Of a stretch of DNA of 63,131 bases, positions 25,821 to 35,170 are shown piece by piece. Numbering within the stretch: position 1 is the stretch's first letter; each line of letters begins with the position of its first letter. A model generated the notes under the pieces. The model worked only from the letters and a program-made list of their open reading frames with translations, did not search any database and was not told the DNA's origin. Origin of the DNA: an uncultured Oscillospiraceae bacterium (lineage in GTDB: Bacteria > Bacillota > Clostridia > Oscillospirales > Oscillospiraceae); assembly GCA_944387845.1 (NCBI GenBank), contig CALXGH010000025.1:1-63131 (forward strand). The letters run 5' to 3'. The position numbers were made by a program, and so were the translations under genes.

Positions 25821-27857
25821 CTACTGTATCAGGGAATATTCGCCGCCAGAGCTTGCGCTGTAATCATCTGCCTCAAAATATACATCAAGGATATCCTTTG
25901 CGATACCAGCCAGTGCAGAACCTGAGCCACCGCCTTCAACCACTACCGTTATTGCTATCTGCGGGTTATCATAAGGCGCATAGCAAACGAAAACACCAGT
26001 GTTATCAGATGTCTCGCTCTGTACTGTACCTGTCTTCGCAGCAACTTTTACAGGATAATCCCCAAAAACGCTCTCAGCCGTACCTGTCTCGGCAACAGCC
26101 CTCATACCCTGTCTTAAAACGGACAGGTATCCATAAGGATCGTCTACTTCTTTCAAAACATTGGACTCTCCTTCAAGGATAGTTTCAGAGTAATCCGCGG
26201 ACTTTATGTTTTTCAAAATTGTTGTCTCATATACTGTGCCGTCATTGGCTATAGCGGAGATATAATTTGCTATCTGTATAGGGGTAAAATAGTTATTACC
26301 CTGACCGATACAGGTGAGCAGGGTGTCAGCCGCCCACCAGCCTTCGCCCAAGACCTCTTTTTTGTATTCTCTTGTGGCCAATATGCCTTCCGCTTCGGCT
26401 ATTTCAATGCCCGTTTTGGAACCGAGGCCAAATTTCGCAGCGGCATCAGCGATAGGATCGATATCCATCTTATCCGCAACTGTATAGAAGAAATAGTTAC
26501 ATGAGTTTTCTAAGGCACCCACAACATCAAGAACCCCATGATTGTCAGGATATACCCAGCATTTAGGCTGATAGTCAGGGTACTCCGTAAATATACCCTT
26601 ATCCTCTATTGTTGTGTACCGAGTTATAGTGCCTTCCTTAAGAGCGGCAAATGCAGTAACCATTTTGAAGGTGGAACCTGGGTTATATACGCCCTGGGTA
26701 GCCCTATTGAAAAGGGGCTCCAGTGGGTCTTCACTAAGCTCAGTATAGCTAGTAAGAAGCTCATCTATACTATAGGTCGGATAAGATGCGCTTACAAGCA
26801 CCTCTCCGGAATTTACATCTCTTACAATGACCGCACCGCCCTGTGCACCGTCATCATTTTCCTTTTTGTCCTCATTTATCGACTTTATCGTGCTTGCAAG
26901 AGACTCCTCAGCAATCGCCTGAAGGCCAATATCTATTGTGAGATATACATTATTTCCCGCAACAGCTTCTGTCTCAGAAAGTATACCTGTTATATTGCCA
27001 TTGGTGTTTGTAGTATATGTTATGGATCCGTCAATTCCATGGAGATACTCCTCAAATGTAGCCTCCACGCCTTCTCGTCCAATGTCTGTATTTACATAAT
27101 ACCCCTCAAGGTCTTTATACTGCTCATACTGGTCCGAGTTCATCTTACCGACATAGCCCAAAAGGTGCATTGCATAAGGTGTAGTATATTCTCTTTCTGT
27201 AGATGTTTTTACAGTAACACCAGGATATCCCTGCTCAAGTATAACTGATATCTCGTTTGCATCCGCGTCCTCGCAAAAGGCATAGTCAGGAATATTCATA
27301 ATGAGCTGACACTCCATCTCATATCTGACGCCTATAATAAGTCTTGCGTCCTCCATGCTGAGAGTATAATCAATGTCGTAGTGCTCTCTCATCCACGATA
27401 TAAGATCAGACGCCAATATCTCATCATCAAGTCCAAAATATTCAAAATAAGTATCAAGTCTTGACCTCTGGGTGCTGTCCATATCTGCAACATAAGAAAA
27501 CGGCGCTGATTTTGTTACAGGAAAAGTGTCAACATAGTTTATGCCGTTTTCTATCGCTGTCTTACAAAGGTCCAGGATTACACTATTTGGGCTATCCGCT
27601 TTCATAAGAAGCGTCCTATTAATTACAACATTGTAGACTGTCTTGCTGTATACAAACACCTCTCCATTACGGTCCAGTATACTGCCCCTGGCCGCAGGCA
27701 CAGTCTCAGTCATTGTTACTGTACCGGAGACCGCCTGCAGATAGTTTTCTCCTTTATTTATTTGCAGTTCATACAGCGCCGAAGCATATATAGAAACAAT
27801 AAGCATCATTATCGCTATGATACACACTATTCTCGATGTATTTAGTGATCTGTTCAT
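25821..27857 (-). CDS. mrdA: Penicillin-binding protein 2 (elongation transpeptidase)
   Basis: A class B PBP of 678 residues with one N-terminal membrane helix (about 8-28), a pedestal/dimerisation domain, and a transpeptidase domain. Active-site motifs are STFK (in YNPGSTFKM), SCN (in LENSCNYFF) and KTGT (in VAAKTGT). It crosslinks peptidoglycan during side-wall elongation together with MreC/MreD, whose genes lie just upstream. RodA, its usual glycosyltransferase partner, is not in the window. AGAGGT precedes the ATG. Confidence 0.93.
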   Translation of the reverse strand: MNRSLNTSRIVCIIAIMMLIVSIYASALYELQINKGENYLQAVSGTVTMTETVPAARGSILDRNGEVFVYSKTVYNVVINRTLLMKADSPNSVILDLCKTAIENGINYVDTFPVTKSAPFSYVADMDSTQRSRLDTYFEYFGLDDEILASDLISWMREHYDIDYTLSMEDARLIIGVRYEMECQLIMNIPDYAFCEDADANEISVILEQGYPGVTVKTSTEREYTTPYAMHLLGYVGKMNSDQYEQYKDLEGYYVNTDIGREGVEATFEEYLHGIDGSITYTTNTNGNITGILSETEAVAGNNVYLTIDIGLQAIAEESLASTIKSINEDKKENDDGAQGGAVIVRDVNSGEVLVSASYPTYSIDELLTSYTELSEDPLEPLFNRATQGVYNPGSTFKMVTAFAALKEGTITRYTTIEDKGIFTEYPDYQPKCWVYPDNHGVLDVVGALENSCNYFFYTVADKMDIDPIADAAAKFGLGSKTGIEIAEAEGILATREYKKEVLGEGWWAADTLLTCIGQGNNYFTPIQIANYISAIANDGTVYETTILKNIKSADYSETILEGESNVLKEVDDPYGYLSVLRQGMRAVAETGTAESVFGDYPVKVAAKTGTVQSETSDNTGVFVCYAPYDNPQIAITVVVEGGGSGSALAGIAKDILDVYFEADDYSASSGGEYSLIQ

Positions 27858-27867
27858 TTTTTACCTC

Positions 27868-28383
27868 TTAATCTTTATCCATCCTGTTTATCCACTTCAC
27901 AATAAGGTAAATTGGAAATGTGAATATTATGGAATAGCCTGTCTGAAGTATGATACCTTTCAAAACAGCCAAAATATCTGCGCCACTGTAAAAGACAAGT
28001 CCAAAAGACTGTACAAGTGCACATATTACAAGGGCCACCGCCGTACAGGCGCAAAAAGACGGAAATCCAGTTGCCAGCACTGTCTGAAACAGATATCCGG
28101 CCGCAAGGCCCATAACCGTCATAAAAACAGTAAACTGTATCGCCGGCTGATTAAAGGAAAAATCACAAAAAATTCCAGCGAAAACCCCAAAAATACCCGC
28201 TTTTACTGGCCCCTCAAACAGAGCAAGGCACATAACCGCCACAGGGATTATCAGTGGTTTGGTACCGAGTATTTTAAAATATGGGAATATCATTGACTGA
28301 AGTATATATAAAACAAATAAAAGGCAGGCATATGCCGCAACTTTTAACACACTTCTGAAATTTACACCTAAATATTTCAGCAC
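27868..28383 (-). CDS. mreD: Rod shape-determining protein MreD
   Basis: A 171-residue integral membrane protein with about five hydrophobic helices, positioned between mreC and mrdA as in most rod-shaped Firmicutes. Sequence conservation in this family is low, so the call rests on length, topology and context. The start is GTG at 28383 behind GGAGG; a nearby ATG is out of frame and stops at once. Confidence 0.85.
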   Translation of the reverse strand: MLKYLGVNFRSVLKVAAYACLLFVLYILQSMIFPYFKILGTKPLIIPVAVMCLALFEGPVKAGIFGVFAGIFCDFSFNQPAIQFTVFMTVMGLAAGYLFQTVLATGFPSFCACTAVALVICALVQSFGLVFYSGADILAVLKGIILQTGYSIIFTFPIYLIVKWINRMDKD

Positions 28384-28414
28384 ATGCGCTCCCTCCTAAC
28401 ACATTTCATAATCA

Positions 28415-29257
28415 TCAGTTATTTGCATCAAAATCAGTAATAATGTAAACGGTCGTAAGACTGTCAATGTCAGCCGCCGGCTTTATTGACGCATAGTCGG
28501 CAAGGCCGCTACCGGAACTGTATATATCCTCAATATATCCAATAACCAGGCCTTGAGGTATATATCCACCCTTACCCGAGGTGATAATAGTATCCCCCGT
28601 CGCTATCTGCGCCCCATCAGGCAGATATGCAAGCTTTAAAAGTCCATCCTGGAACAGTTTGTAGTCTCCCTCAGCAACCGCCGCTTCACCTGAAGCGTAA
28701 ACGAGGGCGCCTATGCTACTGCTTGTGTCAATAAGAGTGGTTATTGTGGCGGTGGTTTTTCCTATTTTCGTTACCTGACCTATAATGTATCCGTTTTCCG
28801 TAATTACACAATCGTTTAGCTCTATTCCGGCATTGGTTCCTTTAGATATGGTAAAGGTGCTAGACCAGTTTGAAGCAGTCCATGAAATTATAGACGCCTG
28901 TGCAAGTTTAAAATCAGAATGCTTATCTGTCAGCCCCAAAAGCTGTTTCAGCTCCTCATTTTCATTGCTTATTGCAGTATAGTCTCTGTACTCCTCTTCA
29001 AGTTGTGCAACTTTGTCTTTAAGCTGCTCATTCTCCTCAACTATCTGGTCGTACTTGTACATATATCCGTATATCTTCTCAAGAGACTGTATAAGAGATG
29101 TCATCATGTTTTTTACTGGTCTCATGGCCGTATTTTGAACGCTTGAAAGGAAATCCGAATTGCCGGGGTTTACAGTCAAAGTTATTACAGAGACCAGCGC
29201 GATTATAACCGCCACAACAGCGATGGCTATTCCCCTTTTTTTGAAAATATTCTTCAT
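28415..29257 (-). CDS. mreC: Rod shape-determining protein MreC
   Basis: A bitopic scaffold protein, 280 residues: cytoplasmic start MKNIFKKRG, a membrane helix (about 10-30), a coiled coil (about 60-105, ENEQLKDKVAQLEEEY) and a double beta-barrel domain. ATG 29257 is preferred because GTGGAG falls right before it; a GTG 12 bases earlier is inside that site. It organises the elongasome with MreD and PBP2. mreB, which normally precedes mreC, is absent: maf is the upstream neighbour. Confidence 0.9.
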   Translation of the reverse strand: MKNIFKKRGIAIAVVAVIIALVSVITLTVNPGNSDFLSSVQNTAMRPVKNMMTSLIQSLEKIYGYMYKYDQIVEENEQLKDKVAQLEEEYRDYTAISNENEELKQLLGLTDKHSDFKLAQASIISWTASNWSSTFTISKGTNAGIELNDCVITENGYIIGQVTKIGKTTATITTLIDTSSSIGALVYASGEAAVAEGDYKLFQDGLLKLAYLPDGAQIATGDTIITSGKGGYIPQGLVIGYIEDIYSSGSGLADYASIKPAADIDSLTTVYIITDFDANN

Positions 29258-29299
29258 AGCAATCTCCACTAAATGTAATCTGTAATAAAAATAAAGCCG

Positions 29300-29878
29300 T
29301 TAAATCCAGGGTAGTTTGTATCCTACTTCATTTAACATCTCGTTTAGACGACACACAGGCAATCCCATAACATTAAAAAAGTCCCCGTCTATCTTCTCAA
29401 CGAAAATGCAGCCCTTGCTCTGGGCGCCATAGGCGCCAGCCTTGTCCATAGGTTCGCCGGATCTTATATACGCCGCTATCTCTTCATCTGATAGCTTTTT
29501 AAAATAAACATCTGTTCTTTCACTACATGCCGATATTTTATCGCCGCATATAACGCATAGACCTGAGTAAACACTGTGCCGTCTGCCTGACAGATGCTTT
29601 AACATTAACTCGGCCTCCCGTTCATTTTTAGGCTTGCCCAACTTTTGGCCGTCTATATAAACCAACGTGTCAGCGGCAATTATCACAGCGCCATCTTCAC
29701 ACTTTGCTTTAACTTCAAGTGCTTTATGCTCAGCAATGGTTTTTACTGCCATTGCAGGGTCAGTCTGACCACCGTCATTTTCTTCTCCAACAGCCGGTAT
29801 TATCTCAAAATCTTCTATACCCATTACCCCAAGAAGTTCTTTCCTTCTAGGGGATTTCGAAGCCAAAATGACTTTCAT
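29300..29878 (-). CDS. maf: Maf-family nucleotide pyrophosphatase
   Basis: A 192-residue Maf/HAM1-type hydrolase that removes dTTP, UTP or modified pyrimidine triphosphates. VILASKSPRRKELL at the start is the substrate-binding loop. IIAADTLVYIDGQKLGKPKN holds the catalytic Asp, and SGRRHSVYSG and KAGAYGAQSKG complete the signature. Maf genes commonly precede mre genes in Firmicutes. AGGAGA lies before the ATG. Confidence 0.94.
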   Translation of the reverse strand: MKVILASKSPRRKELLGVMGIEDFEIIPAVGEENDGGQTDPAMAVKTIAEHKALEVKAKCEDGAVIIAADTLVYIDGQKLGKPKNEREAELMLKHLSGRRHSVYSGLCVICGDKISACSERTDVYFKKLSDEEIAAYIRSGEPMDKAGAYGAQSKGCIFVEKIDGDFFNVMGLPVCRLNEMLNEVGYKLPWI

Positions 29879-29889
29879 CTATCATTCTC

Positions 29890-31971
29890 CTATTCAGCGC
29901 CTCTGTAATACAGGCCCGTCGTGTAAAATGTGGGCTCATAATTTCCCCTGCCCATAAATCTGCCTGTTATCTTGGCGCACTCAGACGCATGCTCCGTAGT
30001 AAAGCAGAGTCTCACCGCCCAGAGGCCGCAGTGCTCATAATCTTCAGGCTTGTTGCCAATATATATCTTTCTTGGACTGTATATGGTATTTCGGCATCCG
30101 AATCCGCCAGCAACTGAAAAAGCTACTCCGTTTTCATTTGTTAATTTGGAAAGATTTTCACATGTGCACAGTCCTGAGTTGTCTTTGATTATACACCTCT
30201 GTGTATACATCAGAGGTATTCTTCCGTAACCGATTATCTCAGTTTCGGCGCTTTTTGGCATATCTTTTATCTGTTCCATTTTCAGCTCAACAGACAAAAG
30301 TGCCGATTTCAGGCCGAGCCTTTTATATATTGACAGGGCCGTTGCATTGGTGATATTTAAAGCCATGTCTCCTCTAACCTTGAACCCAAGCCCTCTTGCA
30401 ATAACAATATGGGTTATATTTGACACGCTGACTTCATCAATACCGATACTTTTTAGATTTTTAAGTATCCCGACAATATCTTTCATTTCGCCGTCTTTGA
30501 TTACACCTGGCAAAACAGCACAAACTTTTATTTTAGGACTAGCAATAAACTTTTTAAGCATGCTGTCTGTTTTTGTGATTTTTTCCGCTGGAATATACAC
30601 AACAGATGGAGCAAGTTCCAGAAGTTCATCACTAAGCTGGGACGTTTTGAGCACAGAGACCGTTATCTCAGGCTTGTCCTCACTATTTTCAACATTTTCA
30701 GGAACAGTATGCCCATAGACATTCCGCTCATCAAAAGCAGTCCTTCTGACAGTAAGCTCATCCAGCACTGCTGACACGAGCTTTCCCATCTCCTGGCCAG
30801 AAAAATAAAGTCCCTTGTCAATGACCGTTCTCACTCTGTCGCAGATATAGGGTGTACCTCCTGTCATCTTGCACTGATTGAGCACATTGGCCCTTCTTAT
30901 CTCATGAGTACCTATTACATCGGGTACAGGTCCCTCAACGCTTACTATATTGCCGTCGTTATCTCCAGCGGCAAGGCGCACAGGTTCCCCATGTTTAATT
31001 ATAGCCACAAAATTCACAGGAACTCTATTAAACTCACGGGATTTATAATTTTTTTTGGCCTGTACATAGTCATAGTTCATACTCTGGTCGCAATCTCCCG
31101 CTCCAGACATTATCTCGCCTTTTTTACCGAGATAATATAGATCAGTCATCTCACGGCCTGTATAAGCCTTTCCAAGTGCTGTTATACAGTCGTAGACATG
31201 GACGTTTTCCATATCTTTAAGGTAATTGTAGTATACATTTGTGGCCATTGCGATATATTCTGGTTTTTTGTAGTATCCCGAGACCACAAATGCGTCAACG
31301 CCGCCTTCCATCATCTCACCAAGATATCTTATAAGGCAGTTATCTTTCATGCTCAGTGGATATTCATTTCTGCTACCTACCATAGTGTAAGGGTACCGGC
31401 AGGCTCGGTTACAGTCGAGTTTCGCTTCTCTTTTTCCGTTTAATAGCGAACTCATACGACAAAATCCGTCGATACATGAGCACATATCTCCCTGAACCAT
31501 CACAGCCGTCTCCACATTTGAGCCGGAGGAAATAGCGAAAATCTCCTCTTTTGTCAGCTCTTTTGGAAGGTATACTCTTGAAAATCCCATAGCTGCCGCG
31601 ACTTTCATACCGCCACTGTTAAAAAGCGCGAATCTGGTCCCAGCGTGTACAGGCATGTCCGGAGCCGCCTCCCTTATAGCTTTAGCGAGGCCTACATCTG
31701 ATACTACTGCCGCGTCCGCACCGAGCCGCCATGCAAGGCGCGCATATCCAACAGCGTGGGCAAACTCTTCATCTGAAGGAAACATCTCTATTGCCACATA
31801 CAGTTTTACGCCTCTGGCGCGACAATATCCTGTGGCCCTTTTTATCTCCATTTCAGTGGCTCTGTACCCTGCGCCCATATAATCAAAAGACAAATATACA
31901 GCGTCGGCTCCATTGACAACAGCCGCCATTATACCCTCGAAACTCTCCACCTGGGATATAAGTTCCGCCAT
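29890..31971 (-). CDS. U32-family peptidase (RlhA/TrhP-like, long form)
   Basis: A 693-residue U32 protein. The N-terminal barrel (AVVNGADAVYLSFDYMGAGYRA) is followed by the cysteine cluster MCSCIDGFCRMSS...DCNRACR near residues 168-195, which binds an Fe-S cluster in characterised members. The length resembles the long forms such as E. coli RlhA, which hydroxylates a cytidine of 23S rRNA; other U32 members hydroxylate tRNA. Which RNA is modified here, or whether it is a true protease, is unknown. It has its own promoter and leads the maf-mre-mrdA-minD series. Confidence 0.85.
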   Translation of the reverse strand: MAELISQVESFEGIMAAVVNGADAVYLSFDYMGAGYRATEMEIKRATGYCRARGVKLYVAIEMFPSDEEFAHAVGYARLAWRLGADAAVVSDVGLAKAIREAAPDMPVHAGTRFALFNSGGMKVAAAMGFSRVYLPKELTKEEIFAISSGSNVETAVMVQGDMCSCIDGFCRMSSLLNGKREAKLDCNRACRYPYTMVGSRNEYPLSMKDNCLIRYLGEMMEGGVDAFVVSGYYKKPEYIAMATNVYYNYLKDMENVHVYDCITALGKAYTGREMTDLYYLGKKGEIMSGAGDCDQSMNYDYVQAKKNYKSREFNRVPVNFVAIIKHGEPVRLAAGDNDGNIVSVEGPVPDVIGTHEIRRANVLNQCKMTGGTPYICDRVRTVIDKGLYFSGQEMGKLVSAVLDELTVRRTAFDERNVYGHTVPENVENSEDKPEITVSVLKTSQLSDELLELAPSVVYIPAEKITKTDSMLKKFIASPKIKVCAVLPGVIKDGEMKDIVGILKNLKSIGIDEVSVSNITHIVIARGLGFKVRGDMALNITNATALSIYKRLGLKSALLSVELKMEQIKDMPKSAETEIIGYGRIPLMYTQRCIIKDNSGLCTCENLSKLTNENGVAFSVAGGFGCRNTIYSPRKIYIGNKPEDYEHCGLWAVRLCFTTEHASECAKITGRFMGRGNYEPTFYTTGLYYRGAE

Positions 31972-32019
31972 ACACTCGCCTTCTTTCCTTATAAATTTTG
32001 AACATAGTCTGGATATTAA

Positions 32020-32048
32020 ATTATAGCATATAAAATATCTTCTTTAAA
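32020..32048 (-). promoter_or_regulatory. Promoter for the U32-maf-mre-mrdA-minD series
   Basis: On the minus strand TTTAAA (32043-32048) and TATAAT (32020-32025) are spaced 17 bases apart, about 50 bases before the U32 start. The -10 is perfect and the -35 weak. Confidence 0.5.
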
Positions 32049-32073
32049 GAGATATACTAAAATTTAATTATTA

Positions 32074-32109
32074 CAAAAAACCGACCTGAACCTTAAAATT
32101 CAGATCGGT
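32074..32109 (-). terminator. Terminator after the gatD-like gene
   Basis: On the minus strand ACCGATCTGAA (32099-32109) pairs with TTCAGGTCGGT (32080-32090) over 11 bp including one G-U, with an 8-base loop and then a T-run. It separates trmB-murT-gatD from the U32 operon. Confidence 0.82.
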
Positions 32110-32126
32110 TAATTGCATAAATGTGA

Positions 32127-32834
32127 TCAATATTTCACTCTAACAGTGGGGTCTTTAAACTCCTTCACACGCTTTTCATATACTTCCATAGCCTTTTCCT
32201 CAAAGGCAAGATGTGGATTTTCAACCCCACAGAGCTTCATCAAATACTTAGTGAACGGCGGGTTCAAAGGCAGCAGGGGACCAAGAAGATAGGTTCCGAA
32301 GAAATTATTTACTCTTATTCCTTCTTCCTCAAAACCAGGATACCTGCCGTCTCCTCTTTCGTTTCTAAAAATTCCTCCGTAATTATCTCCACCATATGAG
32401 TGAGAGAACTGGCTCTTAAAGCCAACAACATAGAAGCCATCAAACTTGCCAAGATATATGGCGTTGTATCTGTTAAACATTCTACGTTTTGCAACAGTAT
32501 CAAAAATACCAAGACAAGGTATTGCCGTACCGTCCTCGTTTTGTATCTCTTTTCCAAAAATTTCAAAGGCGTTTCCCGTTGCCAGAAATGCCTGTCCTGC
32601 GTTTACAGCCCTTTCAATATCGTCTCTGTAAGGAGCCAGCGCCTTCAGCACTATCTCCTGGCTTTTTTCAGTCATAGCGCCCATAAATACAAGATCGATG
32701 CCACCATCAATAAACTTTGGTCTCTCTTTCAGGCTCGTATTTACTGATTCAGCCCCGCTCTTTTCCAGGTAATCCACATTCATAAGATCGCCGTAAAGGT
32801 TGCAAACTTCAGGAAATAAAACTTCTACTTTCAT
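32127..32834 (-). CDS. GatD-like glutamine amidotransferase domain without catalytic Cys/His
   Basis: A 235-residue class I glutaminase-fold protein in the position of GatD, the ammonia-supplying partner of MurT that amidates lipid II D-glutamate. Overall alignment to S. aureus GatD is clear (CNLYGDLMN, FEIFGK, GTYLLGPLLPLNP). The nucleophile segment TICGGYQ reads ATGNAFE, so Cys94 becomes Gly87. The histidine of GTYLHGP is Leu184. Glutamine hydrolysis by the known triad is not possible. It overlaps murT by 4 bases, so the pair is translationally coupled. It may be a structural subunit, or use free ammonia. Confidence 0.8.
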   Translation of the reverse strand: MKVEVLFPEVCNLYGDLMNVDYLEKSGAESVNTSLKERPKFIDGGIDLVFMGAMTEKSQEIVLKALAPYRDDIERAVNAGQAFLATGNAFEIFGKEIQNEDGTAIPCLGIFDTVAKRRMFNRYNAIYLGKFDGFYVVGFKSQFSHSYGGDNYGGIFRNERGDGRYPGFEEEGIRVNNFFGTYLLGPLLPLNPPFTKYLMKLCGVENPHLAFEEKAMEVYEKRVKEFKDPTVRVKY

Positions 32835-34204
32835 CTGCCCATCTCCCTTGCTCTCTCAAATATCCTGTCCCTTGCCTTTTCCGCAACAGGGAAATGGTCC
32901 ATACCGGAAATTATGCACACTATCTCTCCCGGTATAAGCGGAACAATGTTTGCAGAGGTAAATTCATCATATTCGCAGATTATTTTTTCCGGACTAACCC
33001 CCGCCAGCAGAAGCCTGAGCTCATAATCCGATGCGTATGGCCCAGTAACTATAACGCAGGTTATGTCTTCCTTATTTAAAAACTCGTAGTCGCTCTCATA
33101 TATCCACGTTGGGTTCTCCGGCCAGTTGTCGCCATCTGTTAAACAGTTTGGCATGAGGATTATCTCCTTCTGGCCCTTAATACTGCTTATATAGTCAAGA
33201 GCTCTGGAGTTTGCCAGCGGATTCTTTTCCTTTGCCATCTGCAAAATGACCGTAAGATCTCCCTCGGTCTTTTCACTGAACCTGGACTCAATAATCTTCA
33301 TATTGCTCATATGCTTTTTAATCTGGCTGTGCTCCATACCCAGCTCCCGCATAACGGCAATAACCGAAACCATATTGTATATGTTGAAAATGCTGTCATT
33401 AATAATGGGATACTCCATATCCCCGCCCTTATCTGAAACCAGCATTGTCATATTGTAAAAGTCTACTTCTGATGCAGCGTAATCATAATTAGGAGAATGG
33501 AATCCGCAGTCTTTGCAGTGTGCCCTGCCAATATGGTGGTACCTTCTGTAGTCATAGACAAGCTCCCCTGAACATACAGGACAGATCTGTATGTCGTTTA
33601 TCTTGTTTATGCAGTCTTTTACATCGCTTTCCATCTCTTCTATGCCAAAGTAAACTCTGTTATTTTTCGGAGCCACTCCCGCCGAGATGAGATCGTCAGC
33701 GTTTAATATAAGCTTCGTTTTTTTCGGCATATTGTCAGATATAAACTGAGCTATATACTCAGCATGGGCGTTTCTCTGTATAGAATCTCTAAACAGATTA
33801 GTGATAAGCATATAATCCGGCTGAACATAAGGCAAAATGCGCTTTGAAGACCTCTCGTCGATCTCAAATACAGCTGTGTCGTACATAGCCTTATTAAAAG
33901 CGGTTGTACCGTTTACAAGAGCAGTGGCTATGCCTGAGTTTATGTTGGCGCCTTCCCGGTTACTGAGCACTCTTTTGCCGGAGGCCTCAAGAATATCTAT
34001 TATCATATTAGTACAGGTGGTCTTGCCGTTTGTACCTGTTATGCCTACTATCATCTTCGGCTTTGCTATCTGTGCCAAAAAGTCCGGGCAGATTTTAAGT
34101 GCTACTTCACCGGGGAAATTTGTACCCTGGTGTCCTGTTATTTTTAGTGCCGGTTTGGAGAGCTTCGCCATCCACAAGGCGAAGTAAAACCTTGCTTTTC
34201 CCAT
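32831..34204 (-). CDS. murT: MurT-type Mur ligase domain protein
   Basis: A 457-residue Mur ligase relative with ATP-binding ITGTNGKTT (about residues 54-62), TNLFRDS, a four-Cys zinc ribbon inserted near residue 210-235 (CPVCSGELV...HCKDCGFHSP) and the C-terminal DUF1727 domain. MurT with GatD amidates the second stem-peptide residue of lipid II. In the DUF1727 region the conserved acidic patch reads PTWIYESDYEFL, slightly divergent from characterised MurT. The partner GatD gene overlaps its stop. AGAGGT precedes the ATG. Confidence 0.88.
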   Translation of the reverse strand: MGKARFYFALWMAKLSKPALKITGHQGTNFPGEVALKICPDFLAQIAKPKMIVGITGTNGKTTCTNMIIDILEASGKRVLSNREGANINSGIATALVNGTTAFNKAMYDTAVFEIDERSSKRILPYVQPDYMLITNLFRDSIQRNAHAEYIAQFISDNMPKKTKLILNADDLISAGVAPKNNRVYFGIEEMESDVKDCINKINDIQICPVCSGELVYDYRRYHHIGRAHCKDCGFHSPNYDYAASEVDFYNMTMLVSDKGGDMEYPIINDSIFNIYNMVSVIAVMRELGMEHSQIKKHMSNMKIIESRFSEKTEGDLTVILQMAKEKNPLANSRALDYISSIKGQKEIILMPNCLTDGDNWPENPTWIYESDYEFLNKEDITCVIVTGPYASDYELRLLLAGVSPEKIICEYDEFTSANIVPLIPGEIVCIISGMDHFPVAEKARDRIFERAREMGR

Positions 34205-34227
34205 TGTTTTACCTCTTTTATATAATT

Positions 34228-34863
34228 CTATTTTTTATTTATTGCCACGCAGCGGTTAATTTTAAGTCCCTGCTCATAAAATTTCTTCTCGTAGTCGGTC
34301 ATTATCCCACAAACGCCATCTTTATGCAAATCATTTGTAACCTGGCTAAGCTCAAATCCGCAGGAAGCAAACGTCTCCAGAGAATACTCAAACAGCGGTA
34401 GATTATCAGTTTTGAAATGGATCTCGCCGTCAGGCTTCAAAACCTTTTTATAAAGCTGGAGAAACAGAGGCGATGTAAGTCTTCTTTTTGCATTTCTCTT
34501 TTTTGGCCATGGATCACAGAAATTTATATATATCCTGTCCACTTCATTCTCACTGAAAACATCCATTATTTTTGCAACGTCCATATCTATGAATCGAACA
34601 TTTTCAATTCCCTCATTGACAGCCCGCTCCATACCTATTATCATGGCGTCAGGGACTCTCTCAACTGCCACGAGCAGCGTGTCTGGAATAGTTAAAGCAG
34701 TCTCAGCAGTAAATTTCCCCTTGCCGCATCCCAGTTCAAGAAAAACCTTTTCGCTGTTTATGATGCTTCCCCAGCGTCCTATGTATTCCTCAGGATTTTT
34801 AATAAGCACCTGAGCGCATCTCTCCATGCGGGGTATCAAATTAGGTTTTTTTCTCATTCTCAT
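34228..34863 (-). CDS. trmB: tRNA (guanine-N7-)-methyltransferase
   Basis: A 211-residue SAM enzyme that makes m7G46 in the variable loop of tRNAs. SAM-binding FLELGCGKGKFTAETA, VAVERVPDAMIIGMERA and NFCDPWPKKRNAKRRLT (family signature around the catalytic Asp) are intact. It is the first gene of a minus-strand unit with murT 23 bases behind it. Confidence 0.95.
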   Translation of the reverse strand: MRMRKKPNLIPRMERCAQVLIKNPEEYIGRWGSIINSEKVFLELGCGKGKFTAETALTIPDTLLVAVERVPDAMIIGMERAVNEGIENVRFIDMDVAKIMDVFSENEVDRIYINFCDPWPKKRNAKRRLTSPLFLQLYKKVLKPDGEIHFKTDNLPLFEYSLETFASCGFELSQVTNDLHKDGVCGIMTDYEKKFYEQGLKINRCVAINKK

Positions 34864-34997
34864 TTAGATCACCCGTAGTATTGTACCACAGAGGCACTTA
34901 AACATCAAAACTTTTAAGCTGTTTTTAAGTCCTTTTTGCTATTATATAAGATTTATTGTAAAATTCCATATAAAATAATAAAAATAAAAAATTTATC

Positions 34998-35026
34998 TTG
35001 CATCTTTAAAAGATTTGTTATATAAT
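34998..35026 (+). promoter_or_regulatory. Promoter of the tRNA-Pro gene
   Basis: TTGCAT (34998-35003), 17-base spacer, TATAAT (35021-35026), about 70 bases before the tRNA. Surrounding sequence is very AT-rich. Confidence 0.75.
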
Positions 35027-35094
35027 AGCAAAGCGCTTAAATGTGGCGCTCCGCTTGCAGCAAACTTTTCTGCTGAGGCAATACAATTTCATAT

Positions 35095-35170
35095 CCGGGT
35101 GTAGCGCAGTTGGTAGCGCGCCTGCTTTGGGAGCAGGATGCCGCTGGTTCAAGTCCAGTCACTCGGACCA
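35095..35170 (+). tRNA. tRNA-Pro (anticodon UGG)
   Basis: Folds as a full cloverleaf of 76 bases: acceptor CCGGGTG pairs with CACTCGG, D arm GCGC/GCGC, anticodon stem CCTGC/GCAGG with loop TTTGGGA (anticodon TGG at 35128-35130), T arm GCTGG/CCAGT-type with TTCAAGT, discriminator A and encoded CCA. It reads proline CCN codons. A promoter and a 16-bp terminator flank it. Confidence 0.97.

Noticed and set aside
26538-27248. Plus-strand reading frame opposite mrdA
   Set aside because: It is a mirror of PBP2 codon bias with improbable composition; no family resemblance.
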